From NCBI GenBank assembly GCA_913055825.1, contig CAJXKB010000009.1:1-54678 (forward strand): 54,678 nucleotides of DNA. Reading direction: 5' to 3'. Below are positions 1 to 7,072 of this stretch, piece by piece (positions within the stretch are counted from its first letter, which is position 1; each line of letters opens with the position of its first letter). Below the pieces are notes generated by a model. It saw only the letters and a program-made list of their open reading frames with translations, ran no database searches and was not told the origin of the DNA. The stretch comes from an uncultured Bacteroidota bacterium (GTDB lineage: Bacteria > Bacteroidota > Bacteroidia > Bacteroidales > F082). The translations under genes and the position numbers were made by a program.

Positions 1-639
1 ATAGGTGTTCATGATTTCCGCTGCGCTCCAATTCAAAGATACAAATCGAAACCGACGCAGGAGGTTCGCGAACTCCAATAAAAATTGACAATAACGTGAG
101 CAAAGCAATTCACAACCTTGCACCTTTTTAAATCCTGCTTGTCTTGCACGCTTTGCTGCATCTTGAAAATATTGTATTGTTTTCTTTATTTCCTTAGTAC
201 TCATTTCTACCGGTACAGCATCTCCATCTTGAAAAGGAATTGCACTAGGCGCGTAACACTGCCATCCAATCGCTGCTTTACCTTTCGCATTGTCATCTTT
301 CCGTGGGCGAGGCTTGCCTGCTTTTCTTCCTGCATGTGCTAATTGAATACCAGGAATGGAACCTTGTTTTTCAATAAAATTTGTGATTCGTTTTGAATAA
401 GGAATGTGTTCGTCTTTCCAAATACCGAGATCGTTAGGAGATATTCTACCTTCCGAACAAACAGCTATTGCCTCTGAGATTATTGCACCTGCCCCACCAA
501 CAGCTCTACTACCATAATGAACTAAATGCCAATCGTTAGCAAAGCCGTCTTCACATGAGTATTGGCACATTGGAGATAGAATAATTCTATTTTTTAATTG
601 GACATTCTTAATTTTGATGGGAGAAAATAAATTCGTCAT
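1..639 (-). CDS. Old Yellow Enzyme-type NADH:flavin oxidoreductase, partial, possibly disrupted
   Basis: The frame is open from an ATG at 639 to the window edge (213 codons). It starts like YqjM/NamA-type ene-reductases: SPMCQYS near residue 22 holds the Cys that in YqjM tunes the FMN, and LAHAGRKA near residue 100 is the family's flavin and substrate region. Similarity holds to about residue 170 (AGFK). The next 43 residues do not read as the expected IEIHAAHGYL...DEYGG segment, although the frame has no stop. This could be a frameshift, gene decay or poor sequence at a contig end. The family reduces activated C=C bonds with NAD(P)H. I am sure of the family for the N-terminal half and unsure whether the gene is intact. 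Confidence 0.7.
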   Translation of the reverse strand, partial: MTNLFSPIKIKNVQLKNRIILSPMCQYSCEDGFANDWHLVHYGSRAVGGAGAIISEAIAVCSEGRISPNDLGIWKDEHIPYSKRITNFIEKQGSIPGIQLAHAGRKAGKPRPRKDDNAKGKAAIGWQCYAPSAIPFQDGDAVPVEMSTKEIKKTIQYFQDAAKRARQAGFKKVQGCELLCSRYCQFLLEFANLLRRFRFVSLNWSAAEIMNTY

Positions 640-705
640 ATTTAATTACATAGTTTTTTATTTATCCTTACTTAAAGTATATTCATAGTGTTTTAATTCT
701 TGTCT

Positions 706-1683
706 CTATTTCTTTTTTCCTATCATTTGTGCAATACCTGCTTCTAACTCAACTTTCGCAATATCAGTGAACCCTGCATGTTTCAGCCATGTACTTACCT
801 CAGTTTCAGAATAACAATTACCGTCTTCAACACCTACTAACATATTTATAGAAAAAATGGCACCCTGTACAGGCTCTGTTTTAGCATCATTCATTATCCA
901 ATCCTGGATTACTATTTTACCGTTGGCATTTAATGAGTTATAACACTTTTTTACTAAATTCTGATTCGTTTCGTATGAATTGCTGTGTATAATAGCAGAC
1001 AGAAACATCAAATCAAAACCTTTAGGTAGTTCATCCACTGTGTAGTCTCCGCTATAAAATCCAATCTTACCGGAATAACCTTCTTTCTCAACGATTTTCT
1101 TTGAAATAGGAAGAACGTTGGGAAGATCGAAAATTGAAGTTCTTAACCTTGGCTTTCTATTTATAAACTCCATGCAGAAACACCCTGAGCCTCCTCCAAC
1201 ATCCAAAACAGATTCAACAGATTGTAAATCGATTTTTGAAATTTGAGAAGGTGCTTGCTTCATACCCCTGTCATGCATTGCATTAATAAATGCTTCCAGC
1301 CATTCTTCCCCTCGCTCATTAATATCAATATTATTGGCACTGATACCTGTTTTTACTACATCAGTTAAGTGGCTCCATGTATTCCATAGATGGTTTGTGT
1401 GCCTAAAACCGCCTATATAAGCAGGGCTTTTTTTCGACATAAACATAAAACCGTCTCTGGTATTGCTGTACATACCCTTTTTCTTTTCCATCAATTGCAA
1501 TGCAACCAAAGCATTTAACAATCTTTCGGTGGCATTAATATTTAAGTCCAATGCTTTTGAAATGGTTTCAGAAGAGTAACTATTCTCACCTATAAAAGTG
1601 AAAATATCCAGCTCATAAGCAGTTAATAATATCCTGCTTTTCTGAAACGCTGTTGCCATTTCTCTAAGTTCTTTAAGATTCAT
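706..1683 (-). CDS. SAM-dependent O-methyltransferase (plant COMT/acetylserotonin-type fold)
   Basis: A 325-residue protein with an N-terminal winged-helix dimerisation domain (about residues 10-85) and a C-terminal Rossmann methyltransferase domain. Motif I is VLDVGGGSGCF near residue 160, and GFDLMFLSAIIHS near residue 225 matches the motif around the substrate-proximal His in this family. Length and order are typical of O-methyltransferase family 2, whose members methylate hydroxyls on phenolic, polyketide or carotenoid-like small molecules. The substrate cannot be read from the sequence, and no biosynthetic cluster surrounds it. It stands alone between the Old Yellow Enzyme fragment and a long intergenic stretch, on the same strand as both neighbouring genes. 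Confidence 0.8.
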   Translation of the reverse strand: MNLKELREMATAFQKSRILLTAYELDIFTFIGENSYSSETISKALDLNINATERLLNALVALQLMEKKKGMYSNTRDGFMFMSKKSPAYIGGFRHTNHLWNTWSHLTDVVKTGISANNIDINERGEEWLEAFINAMHDRGMKQAPSQISKIDLQSVESVLDVGGGSGCFCMEFINRKPRLRTSIFDLPNVLPISKKIVEKEGYSGKIGFYSGDYTVDELPKGFDLMFLSAIIHSNSYETNQNLVKKCYNSLNANGKIVIQDWIMNDAKTEPVQGAIFSINMLVGVEDGNCYSETEVSTWLKHAGFTDIAKVELEAGIAQMIGKKK

Positions 1684-2196
1684 AATACCTTCGTTTATTA
1701 AAAACTATGACAAATTTAAAAAAATCTCATTTGTTTCTTTGTATTGTGAGAAATGTGGATATTCCGGTGATATTGTACCACTGATTCCGGGCATGTTGTG
1801 CCAGTGGAAAAGGGTGTAATTTCTACCCCAAATTTCTACATTAATTTGTTAAACTTGTTTAAAGTTAAATTATTTTTAGCATTTTTCTTTGGTCCACTGA
1901 CTTTTAACTTTAAACAACTTCTTATTGTAGTGTGTTTTGTTTTGCAACAGGGATGGCAGCGGCAGCTCCGGCCGGTGAAAGTAGATGTGGAGCAGGCGGG
2001 CGAATGCTGACAAAGGAAGCGCCTTGCCCGCCGTAGCGGAACACTACTTTTGGCGGCCGGACTAAAGCGGACAGCCCGGTGACACGCCTTAGCGTGACAG
2101 TTGCCCAAAAGATGAGTAAAGAAAAAATAATACCTTTCATCGAAGATATTACTTTTTGATGAAACGCCTCAGGGATAAGGATATTGGCATGACTTT
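1684..2196. other. Long intergenic region with a GC-rich palindromic element
   Basis: There is no convincing gene in these 513 bases. Short open frames on both strands run through the GC-rich part and look like artefacts of composition. The first 250 bases are ordinary AT-rich DNA. Bases 1950-2100 hold a GC-rich inverted-repeat element, listed separately. Confidence 0.6.
1950..2100. repeat. GC-rich intergenic palindromic element
   Basis: The GC-rich block contrasts sharply with its AT-rich surroundings. Arms at about 1967-1984 (CTCCGGCCGGTGAAAGTAG-like) and 2044-2061 (CTACTTTTGGCGGCCGGA) are nearly complementary. The outer ends read GGGATGGCAGCGGCAG and AAAGCGGACAGCCCGG. A smaller hairpin, CACGC-ctta-GCGTG, follows at 2083-2096. 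From memory, similar GGGAT...AGCGGA-AGCCCG elements recur between genes in Bacteroidota genomes; I could not verify this. It could act as an RNA hairpin at a transcript end or be a small non-autonomous mobile repeat. Confidence 0.55.
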
Positions 2197-2361
2197 TTAG
2201 GAGTGGCCGCCGGCTACAATACGAAGGATTTTAATGTTTAAAACCAGCCACCGCCACACCTGATAAGGCCAAAAGCGGCGCCAGTAAAGGGTGGCTTTGG
2301 TTGGCATGGGGGGATATGATTCTTCGGAATAGGCAATGGTCCTGCGTTCTTCTGTCTTCAT
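2197..2361 (-). CDS. 54-residue basic, aromatic-rich protein behind the SQR-like gene
   Basis: The reading frame runs from an ATG at 2361 to a TAA at 2197, 37 bases after the SQR-like gene and on the same strand, so the two are probably cotranscribed. The N-terminus is charged and hydrophilic (MKTEERRTIAYSEES), followed by PPMPTK. The middle is rich in Trp, Tyr and Arg (YWRRFWPYQVWRW). A hydrophobic amphipathic stretch (LVLNIKILRIVA) precedes GGHS at the end. This looks like a peripheral or short membrane-associated protein and may help the flavoprotein dock to the membrane; that is inference. I do not recognise a named family. Confidence 0.6.
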   Translation of the reverse strand: MKTEERRTIAYSEESYPPMPTKATLYWRRFWPYQVWRWLVLNIKILRIVAGGHS

Positions 2362-2398
2362 TTTCTTTTATCTTTTTTAAGTGATTATGACTTAATTA

Positions 2399-3856
2399 TT
2401 ACTCGGGTAACAGCCACCAAAATGGATAGCCTTTGGCTTTGTGGAGGAACATATAATGCATAAACCATTTCAGCCAATGGCCGGCCAGGCCGGCTTCGCC
2501 AACGGTATAGCGAATATCGCGGCCGTATTTGGGGTGTTTGTCCCAGTCCTGCACAATGGGATAAACCGTCATGGTGGCTGCTCCTCCTTTAAAGTGGCCG
2601 AAACCGGCCGAAATGATACAGGCAGCACCCATTTTGGCCATAGATGCTTTGTGTTTCATCAGCGGCTTTCCACTTTTAATCCAATCGATAATGTTTTGGG
2701 CAACTACTTTTCCGGTAACACCCGAGGGCATTCCTGTTCTCGGAGGGGCCGGCGATATGCTTGTGCCATTGGGACTAAACATGGGTTTTGAGATGGGATG
2801 CGGTGGCGCGAAGGCAATACCGGGAGCAAAAATATTTTTGTAGGTCGGATTCTGGTATATTGATGGCCAGTCGGCTGCTTTCCACTCTTCAAAGGGTTTT
2901 TTGGTATAATCGGCATCCACTTTTGTAAACCCGTTGGCAGCAAAAAGGGTACTGGTAATGTCTTCTCCTTTTTTGTTAAAAGCGGTGAGTCCGGGACCTG
3001 AAAAAGCAGGGATCAGCATGGCGAAATCGAAGGCTTCTTCATGCTCGCTTCCGTCAAGCAATTCGTAGAAAACCTTTTTGGGGCCTACTTTTTTAACACC
3101 TGCCCTTTTAATCCAGGTAATTCCCCGTTCTTTCAAAAACGATTCGGCAAAAGTTTTTGTAGAAGTAATATACCCGCCTCTTTTTATATAAGCACCACCC
3201 ATTCCAAAGTCGCCCAATTCAAACTCGTTGGTAATCCATTTTATATCAGCGAGGTGTGTTAGTTTTCGTTTTGCAATTTCGTAATGTACATTCAGTATGT
3301 ACTCAAAAGCTGCTCCCTGGCAGGTGGCCCCCGGATGACCGGTTCCGATCAGAAATTTTTGTTTTTCGCCTTTTTCCATTTTTGCGATGGACTCCTGTAG
3401 TTTTTCCCAGGCATGTGCTGCATGGTCGTATGAACAGACTGAAACAGAGTTTTTCCCCGGACCCAGTCCGGGTGTAGCTTCAAACTTTAATTTGGGGCCG
3501 GTGGCGTTAACAAGAAAATCGTAATCCACATCTTCTTGTTTACCAACCATATCGGGTTTGGTATATTCAATACGTACAAAAGCATTGTTGTTACTTTTAT
3601 CTCCTTCGGGATGAATGGAAACGGCTTTGGCCTGTTTAAAGATAATACCCGATTTTTTGTAGCGTTTGTCTAACCGGAAACGAACTTCATCAACACTCAT
3701 TTTGCCCACGCCAACCCAAATGTTGGAAGGCACCCATTGATAGTAGGCGGCAGGCGACACGACGATTACTTCATGTTTTTTGTTTAATTTTTTCCGAAGC
3801 CATGTAGAGGCAGTATGGCCAGCAATTCCGGCACCAAGGATAAGTATTTTTGCCAT
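2399..3856 (-). CDS. Sulfide:quinone oxidoreductase-like FAD flavoprotein
   Basis: A 485-residue protein with an N-terminal dinucleotide fold (ILGAGIAGHTAS, residues 6-17) typical of the NDH-2/SQR superfamily. Family members oxidise sulfide, or NADH, and pass electrons to the quinone pool at the membrane surface. Cysteines that could serve as the redox pair occur in SVCSYDHA, GATCQGAAFE and AACIISAG. The end is hydrophobic and aromatic (HWLKWFMHYMFLHKAKGYPFW spans it), fitting monotopic membrane binding. The length exceeds classical SQRs (about 400-430), as in the longer SQR subtypes. Sulfide as substrate is likely but not proven. A small protein gene follows closely. Confidence 0.75.
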   Translation of the reverse strand: MAKILILGAGIAGHTASTWLRKKLNKKHEVIVVSPAAYYQWVPSNIWVGVGKMSVDEVRFRLDKRYKKSGIIFKQAKAVSIHPEGDKSNNNAFVRIEYTKPDMVGKQEDVDYDFLVNATGPKLKFEATPGLGPGKNSVSVCSYDHAAHAWEKLQESIAKMEKGEKQKFLIGTGHPGATCQGAAFEYILNVHYEIAKRKLTHLADIKWITNEFELGDFGMGGAYIKRGGYITSTKTFAESFLKERGITWIKRAGVKKVGPKKVFYELLDGSEHEEAFDFAMLIPAFSGPGLTAFNKKGEDITSTLFAANGFTKVDADYTKKPFEEWKAADWPSIYQNPTYKNIFAPGIAFAPPHPISKPMFSPNGTSISPAPPRTGMPSGVTGKVVAQNIIDWIKSGKPLMKHKASMAKMGAACIISAGFGHFKGGAATMTVYPIVQDWDKHPKYGRDIRYTVGEAGLAGHWLKWFMHYMFLHKAKGYPFWWLLPE

Positions 3857-3889
3857 AATTTTATGGTTAGTTTAAATTAACGGACTTTG

Positions 3890-3897
3890 CAAATTTA
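3890..3897 (-). promoter_or_regulatory. Putative -7 box for the SQR-like gene
   Basis: Read on the minus strand this is TAAATTTG, a full match to the Bacteroidota -7 motif TAnnTTTG, about 33 bases upstream of the ATG at 3856. I see no clear -33 TTTG. Confidence 0.45.
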
Positions 3898-3974
3898 GCA
3901 TTATTTTTACTAATTACAAATAGCGATGAAGGTTGCTTCATTAATCATTAATTAGGTAGCGTGATAAAATTTCT

Positions 3975-3982
3975 TATTTTTG
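3975..3982 (+). promoter_or_regulatory. Putative -7 box for pssA
   Basis: TATTTTTG matches the Bacteroidota -7 motif TAnnTTTG and lies 20 bases upstream of the pssA ATG. A -33 element is not evident. Confidence 0.4.
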
Positions 3983-4002
3983 ATTGATTAATCTAAAACA
4001 AA

Positions 4003-4740
4003 ATGGGACTTAAAAAACACATTCCTAATTCGATTACTTTACTCAACTTAACTGCTGGTATCACATCTGTTTATTTTGGTGTAAAAGGGAGCCCGGCAGA
4101 CTTGGCAATGGCCGGTTTGTTTATTTTTATTGCAGCGGCTTTTGATTTTCTCGATGGGTTTTCGGCCAGGATGCTACATGCTAAATCTGATATTGGTTTG
4201 CAACTCGATTCTTTGTCTGATATGGTTTCGTTCGGGCTTGCGCCCGGATTTATTTTGTATCAGATGATTGGTATGAGCCATGGTAATCCACTGGAAGATA
4301 TAGTTGCCATAAATGTTCTCCCTTATTTTGCAATCATGGTGCCCTGGATGTCGGCTTTAAGATTGGCGAAGTTTAATATAGATGACAGCCAGACATACTC
4401 ATTTAAAGGGCTTCCAACTCCTGCTTTGGCAATTTTTACTGCATCCCTGCCACTAATCCGGCAGGAATTATATAACGATCGGGGGTTGTTTTACATGCTT
4501 ATTACCAATACTTATTTTCTGTTGATTGTGGCTATTTTCGGTTCGTTGTTGCTTGTTTCCTCTTTTCCGATGTTTTCTTTAAAATTCAGGAATTACAGGT
4601 TGAGTGATAATATCATTAAGTATGTTTTCCTGCTTGTTTCTTTGTTGTTGTTAATTTTCCTGCAGGTAACAGCAATTCCGTTTATTTTTCTTTTTTACCT
4701 TTTTTTATCGTTGGTTATTTACCTGACGGATATCCAGTAA
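4003..4740 (+). CDS. pssA: CDP-diacylglycerol--serine O-phosphatidyltransferase
   Basis: An integral membrane enzyme that makes phosphatidylserine from CDP-diacylglycerol and serine, the precursor of phosphatidylethanolamine. The CDP-alcohol phosphotransferase signature is complete: DG-xx-AR-x8-G-xxx-D-xxx-D appears as DGFSAR...G...DSLSD near residues 50-72. Several hydrophobic segments span the 245 residues, including a very hydrophobic C-terminal pair. Length fits the short Bacteroidota form. It converges with the lptB gene on the other strand. Confidence 0.93.
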   Translation: MGLKKHIPNSITLLNLTAGITSVYFGVKGSPADLAMAGLFIFIAAAFDFLDGFSARMLHAKSDIGLQLDSLSDMVSFGLAPGFILYQMIGMSHGNPLEDIVAINVLPYFAIMVPWMSALRLAKFNIDDSQTYSFKGLPTPALAIFTASLPLIRQELYNDRGLFYMLITNTYFLLIVAIFGSLLLVSSFPMFSLKFRNYRLSDNIIKYVFLLVSLLLLIFLQVTAIPFIFLFYLFLSLVIYLTDIQ

Positions 4741-4834
4741 GGTAATTGGATAACTGGTAATTGGGGATTGATTTTTGATGTTTGAAAAATGATGGCTGTT
4801 TTTACTTTCTGTAGTTTTTTCTTTTAGCAGGCTT

Positions 4835-5581
4835 CTATTTTACCACTCCATTTCCTTTTTTGCGGAGTTCAAAATTCTGGCCGAGGTAAACTTTCCGAAC
4901 ATGTTTGTCATTAGCCAGGTCTTCGGAAGTACCATATTTCATCACGGATCCTTCAAATAACAGATAAGAGCGGTCGGTAATCGACAAAGTTTCGTGAACA
5001 TTATGGTCGGTAATGAGGATACCTATATTTTTATCTTTTAGTTTGGAAACAATGTTTTGAATATCTTCCACAGCGATGGGGTCAACACCGGCAAAGGGTT
5101 CGTCAAGGAGAATAAATTTAGGGTTAACGGCCAGCGAGCGTGCAATTTCCACCCTACGGCGTTCGCCACCCGAAAGCTGGATACCTTTACTTTTACGGAT
5201 ACGTCGTAAACCGAATTCGTCCAAAAGCGACTCCAGCTTTTCCCGTTGTTCGTTTTTGGACATGCTTGTAAATTCCATCACTGCTTTCAGGTTGTCTTCC
5301 ACACTTAAATGCCTGAAAACCGAAGCTTCCTGTGCCAGATATCCAATACCCAATTGTGCGCGTTTGTACATAGGCATCCCGGTAATTTCGCGATTATCCA
5401 TAAATACCTTACCTTCAAAGGGTTTAATAAGGCCTGTAATCATATAAAAAGTAGTTGTTTTTCCAGCTCCGTTAGGGCCAAGTAAACCAATAATTTCTCC
5501 CTGGTTCACTTCGATGGAAACATTATTCACAACACTTCTGTTTTTGTATTTCTTGACTAAATCTTTTGTCCAGAGCCGCAT
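4835..5581 (-). CDS. lptB: LPS export ABC transporter ATPase LptB
   Basis: The cytoplasmic ATPase of the LptB2FG complex, which extracts lipopolysaccharide from the inner membrane. Walker A is GLLGPNGAGKTT (about residues 33-44), the ABC signature is LSGGERRR, Walker B is FILLDEP, and the switch His is in ITDHNV. GERRRVEIAR and DHNVHETL are typical of LptB rather than LivF/LivG. At 248 residues the length is standard. It is the last gene of a short operon with the AhpD-like gene and kdsD, linking Kdo synthesis with LPS export. Confidence 0.93.
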   Translation of the reverse strand: MRLWTKDLVKKYKNRSVVNNVSIEVNQGEIIGLLGPNGAGKTTTFYMITGLIKPFEGKVFMDNREITGMPMYKRAQLGIGYLAQEASVFRHLSVEDNLKAVMEFTSMSKNEQREKLESLLDEFGLRRIRKSKGIQLSGGERRRVEIARSLAVNPKFILLDEPFAGVDPIAVEDIQNIVSKLKDKNIGILITDHNVHETLSITDRSYLLFEGSVMKYGTSEDLANDKHVRKVYLGQNFELRKKGNGVVK

Positions 5582-5603
5582 GATTTTATAATTGGATAAC
5601 GGA

Positions 5604-5957
5604 TTAATTTTTTTCTTTTAGCTTTTCCCAAAATTCCATGGCACGTCGCGTATGAGGGATTACAATAGTCCCGCCTACAATATTGGCAATGCCAAAAATT
5701 TCCATCATTTCCTCTGTACTTACCCTGTTTTCATAACATTTTTCCAAATGATAATAAATGCAGTCATCGCATTTGAGAACCATAGAGGCAACCAGCCCCA
5801 TCATTTCTTTGGTTTTTGTGTCCAGAGCGCCGGGCATATAGGTATTGGTATCGAGGTTAAAAATTCGTTTAATGATTTTGTTGTTGGGGGCAGCCAGCAA
5901 TTTTTCATTCATTGTTGCCCGGTAGGCATCAAAATCTTTCGGGTTATCTACTTTCAT
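5604..5957 (-). CDS. Carboxymuconolactone decarboxylase / AhpD-like protein
   Basis: A 117-residue all-helical protein with the CxxC motif CDDCIYYH near residues 61-68 and a downstream His, as in AhpD-like peroxidase-cycle proteins. The CxxC suggests thiol-disulfide or alkylhydroperoxide chemistry, but the physiological role is not known. Its ATG shares one base with the kdsD stop (TAATG), implying translational coupling, and lptB begins 22 bases further on. Co-occurrence with Kdo/LPS genes may be only organisational. Confidence 0.85.
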   Translation of the reverse strand: MKVDNPKDFDAYRATMNEKLLAAPNNKIIKRIFNLDTNTYMPGALDTKTKEMMGLVASMVLKCDDCIYYHLEKCYENRVSTEEMMEIFGIANIVGGTIVIPHTRRAMEFWEKLKEKN

Positions 5958-6934
5958 TATAAAATACCTTCTTTTAAAATATCGTGTAAATGAATAATTC
6001 CCACATAATCGCTCTTGTCAAGAACGGGCAATTGTGTTATATTATTTTCTTTCATCAGTGTTAAAGCATCCACAACAAGGCTGTTTTTATGAATAGTGCG
6101 TGGGTTTTGCGTCATAATATCTCCGGCTTTCAGATTACCGATGTTATGATGTTTCTCCAACATGCGTCTCAGGTCGCCATCCGTAATCAGGCCGACAAGT
6201 TTTCCGTTTTGAATCACTGCGGTGGCACCCAAACGTTTTGAAGATATTTCAACAATAACCTTTTCCATATTTTCATCTATATTCACCCTGGGCACTTCAT
6301 TGTTTACAAATAAATCGGCGACCCTTAAATAGAGCCGTTTTCCGAGTGTACCTCCGGGATGGATTTGTGCAAAGTCGCCGGAAGTAAACCCCCGGAGTTC
6401 AAGTAAGCTTACTGCGAGGGCGTCACCCATAACCAATTGGGCAGTTGTACTGGAAGTGGGGGCCAGATTATTGTGGCAGGCTTCTTTATCTACACTTACA
6501 TCCAGCACTTTGTCTGCCTGCTTTGCCAGGAAAGATTTATTGTTTCCCACAATGGCTATTAACGGATTTCCGCGAAATTTTATCAATGGTACCAACACTT
6601 TTATTTCGGGGGTTTCCCCGCTTTTTGAGATGGCAATCACAATATCCTCCTTTCGCACGATGCCCAAATCGCCATGGATGGCATCAGCAGCGTGCATAAA
6701 AATAGCCGGTGTGCCGGTAGAATTAAAAGTAGCCACAATTTTGGATGCGATATGGGCACTTTTGCCAATTCCGGTAACAATTATCCGGCCTTTAGTATTG
6801 TAAATTAAATTTACGGCATCAATAAAGTTCTGATTGATTGAGCCTTTTAATTTTTCAATGGCAGTAACCTCCGTTTGAATCACCTGCCGGGCGGTTTGCG
6901 CAATTTTTTTTGTTGATATTAAATTTTTTCTCAA
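5957..6934 (-). CDS. kdsD: Arabinose-5-phosphate isomerase (KpsF/GutQ family)
   Basis: Interconverts ribulose-5-phosphate and arabinose-5-phosphate, the first committed step to Kdo for LPS. The protein has an N-terminal SIS sugar isomerase domain (VTGIGKSAHIASK, ISKSGETPE, LAPTSSTTAQLVMGDALA) and two C-terminal CBS domains (from about VADLF). I prefer a TTG start at 6934, giving MRKNLISTKK. The frame continues upstream to an ATG at 6982, but that ATG lies inside a TAAATTTG promoter box and family members usually begin near this point. kdsB lies elsewhere in the window. Confidence 0.92.
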   Translation of the reverse strand: MRKNLISTKKIAQTARQVIQTEVTAIEKLKGSINQNFIDAVNLIYNTKGRIIVTGIGKSAHIASKIVATFNSTGTPAIFMHAADAIHGDLGIVRKEDIVIAISKSGETPEIKVLVPLIKFRGNPLIAIVGNNKSFLAKQADKVLDVSVDKEACHNNLAPTSSTTAQLVMGDALAVSLLELRGFTSGDFAQIHPGGTLGKRLYLRVADLFVNNEVPRVNIDENMEKVIVEISSKRLGATAVIQNGKLVGLITDGDLRRMLEKHHNIGNLKAGDIMTQNPRTIHKNSLVVDALTLMKENNITQLPVLDKSDYVGIIHLHDILKEGIL

Positions 6935-6979
6935 TTTTATAATGAATTGTACGAGTTTATTATTACATTTGTAATAGAA

Positions 6980-6987
6980 CAAATTTA
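6980..6987 (-). promoter_or_regulatory. Putative -7 box for kdsD-ahpD-lptB
   Basis: On the minus strand this reads TAAATTTG, a full match to TAnnTTTG. It overlaps the upstream ATG candidate of kdsD at 6982, which is the main argument for the later TTG start. Confidence 0.4.
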
Positions 6988-7072
6988 CTAAAGCTATCTA
7001 ATTATTAATCAATGTTTGATGATAGGTTCAAGTGCCAAAAGTACTATAAATATTAATTTATCTGACTGAATA

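Noticed and set aside
118-342. 74-codon plus-strand frame rich in Cys and Phe
   Set aside because: It is antisense to the Old Yellow Enzyme frame, which has clear family motifs.
1798-2140. Three overlapping 70-90 codon frames on both strands in the intergenic region
   Set aside because: They run through the GC-rich palindrome, overlap each other in different frames and have no protein-like features. Composition explains them.
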